Positions 5,345 through 5,662 of a DNA stretch of 5,662 nt are shown piece by piece. The notes below the pieces were generated by a model. The model searched no databases and was not told the DNA's origin. It saw only the letters and a list, made by a program, of their open reading frames with translations. Both the position numbers and the translations under genes were made by a program. This stretch comes from a bacterium ADurb.Bin374. Lineage in GTDB: Bacteria > Riflebacteria > Ozemobacteria > Ozemobacterales > Ozemobacteraceae. The stretch lies in the NCBI GenBank assembly GCA_002068715.1, contig MWAR01000463.1, positions 1 to 5,662 on the forward strand, read 5' to 3'. Each line of letters opens with the position of its first letter. Within the stretch, counting starts at the first letter, position 1.

Positions 5345-5662
5345 TCACTCCTCCCCCTGCTCCCTGGAAACAGACGACGCCGGACGTCCGCCTGGGAACA
5401 CGAAGCGGATGGCGTCGGCGATCGTCCGGACGCGCGTGATATCGGCACCCTTGGGGGATTCCCCGGCCTCCGAGACCAGGAAGCGCGTGAAGCCGAACCG
5501 GCGGCCTTCCGCCAGGCGGCGCTCGATGCCGGAAACCGGTCGGATGTCGCCCGAAAGCGTCAGTTCGCCGGCCATCAGGAGGTCGCGGGGAACCGGCCTG
5601 TCCCAGGCGCTTCCGACGAGGGCCATCGCAAGGCCGAGATCGCCGCCGGGCTCGCTGAGCCG
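5345..5662 (-). CDS. radA: DNA repair protein RadA/Sms, C-terminal Lon-like domain (5' end outside the window)
   Basis: The frame is open from the window edge (beginning RLSEPGGDLGLAMALVGSAW) to the TGA at 5347-5345, giving the last 105 residues. It matches the C-terminal Lon-protease-like domain of RadA: SEPGGDLGLAMAL corresponds to the family's ePaaDLavalA, and DRPVPRDLLMAGELTLSGDIRPVSGIERRLAEGRRFGF corresponds to GEvgLtGEvRpV followed by ieqRl and aklGF. VRTIADAIRFVF is the usual end. RadA is a hexameric DnaB-like motor that drives branch migration of recombination intermediates. The zinc finger, Walker A and KNRFG motifs would lie outside the window. A short hydrophilic tail (PASSVSREQGEE) follows the domain. 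Lon itself is an alternative, but the GELTLSGDIRPVSGIERRL stretch and C-terminal ending are RadA-like. It lies 4 nt upstream of the glycosyltransferase gene and is probably cotranscribed with it. Confidence 0.9.
   Translation of the reverse strand, partial: RLSEPGGDLGLAMALVGSAWDRPVPRDLLMAGELTLSGDIRPVSGIERRLAEGRRFGFTRFLVSEAGESPKGADITRVRTIADAIRFVFPGGRPASSVSREQGEE
5348..5354 (-). promoter_or_regulatory. Shine-Dalgarno of the glycosyltransferase, inside the last codons of radA
   Basis: The minus strand reads GGAGGAG, then TGAGGTC (7 nt), then ATG. The same bases encode the final Gly-Glu-Glu and stop of RadA. This supports the start at 5340 and coupled translation. Confidence 0.75.

Noticed and set aside
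5341..5448. A 36-residue N-terminal extension of the glycosyltransferase starting at 5448
   Set aside because: The extension overlaps the radA C-terminus, is polar and unlike a membrane-protein start, and lacks support. The ATG at 5340 has a well-spaced GGAGGAG.

Overview
This window looks like an ordinary chromosomal housekeeping stretch from a diderm (outer-membrane-bearing) bacterium. By eye the G+C is roughly 60%, coding density is near complete, and there are no transposases, phage genes, tRNAs, rRNAs or CRISPR repeats. An LptF/LptG-type permease implies a lipopolysaccharide-like outer membrane. I cannot name the phylum; a delta-proteobacteria-like lineage or a GC-rich candidate phylum would both fit, and this is inference.

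Left block, minus strand, read from 3054 down to 1: an LptF/LptG family permease (1960-3054), arginyl-tRNA synthetase argS with a GTG start (130-1905), and the first 42 codons of a protein with an N-terminal CxxC/CxxC zinc ribbon (1-126, continuing out of the window). The permease and argS are 54 nt apart with a small perfect hairpin between them. argS and the zinc-ribbon gene are 3 nt apart, with the zinc-ribbon Shine-Dalgarno inside the argS 3' end. This looks like one operon.

Middle: a 116-bp divergent intergenic region (3055-3170) carries a plausible sigma-70-type promoter for the permease and a large hyphenated inverted repeat (16-bp arms, 14/16 complementary, 18-bp spacer). It separates the operon from a plus-strand CYTH/triphosphate tunnel metalloenzyme gene (3171-3671).

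Right block, minus strand, read from 5662 down to 3646: the C-terminal part of radA/sms (5345-5662, beginning outside the window) is followed after 4 nt by a 564-aa polytopic GT-C-type membrane glycosyltransferase (3646-5340). The glycosyltransferase gene ends tail-to-tail with the CYTH gene, and their coding regions overlap by 26 bp.

Envelope biogenesis (Lpt permease, lipid-linked-sugar glycosyltransferase) is mixed with core information processing (argS, radA). I see no convincing new defence, mobile or biosynthetic system. The observations most worth checking are the large inverted repeat in the divergent promoter region, the argS-coupled zinc-ribbon protein, and the AT-rich rare-codon patches that fall on conserved motifs.
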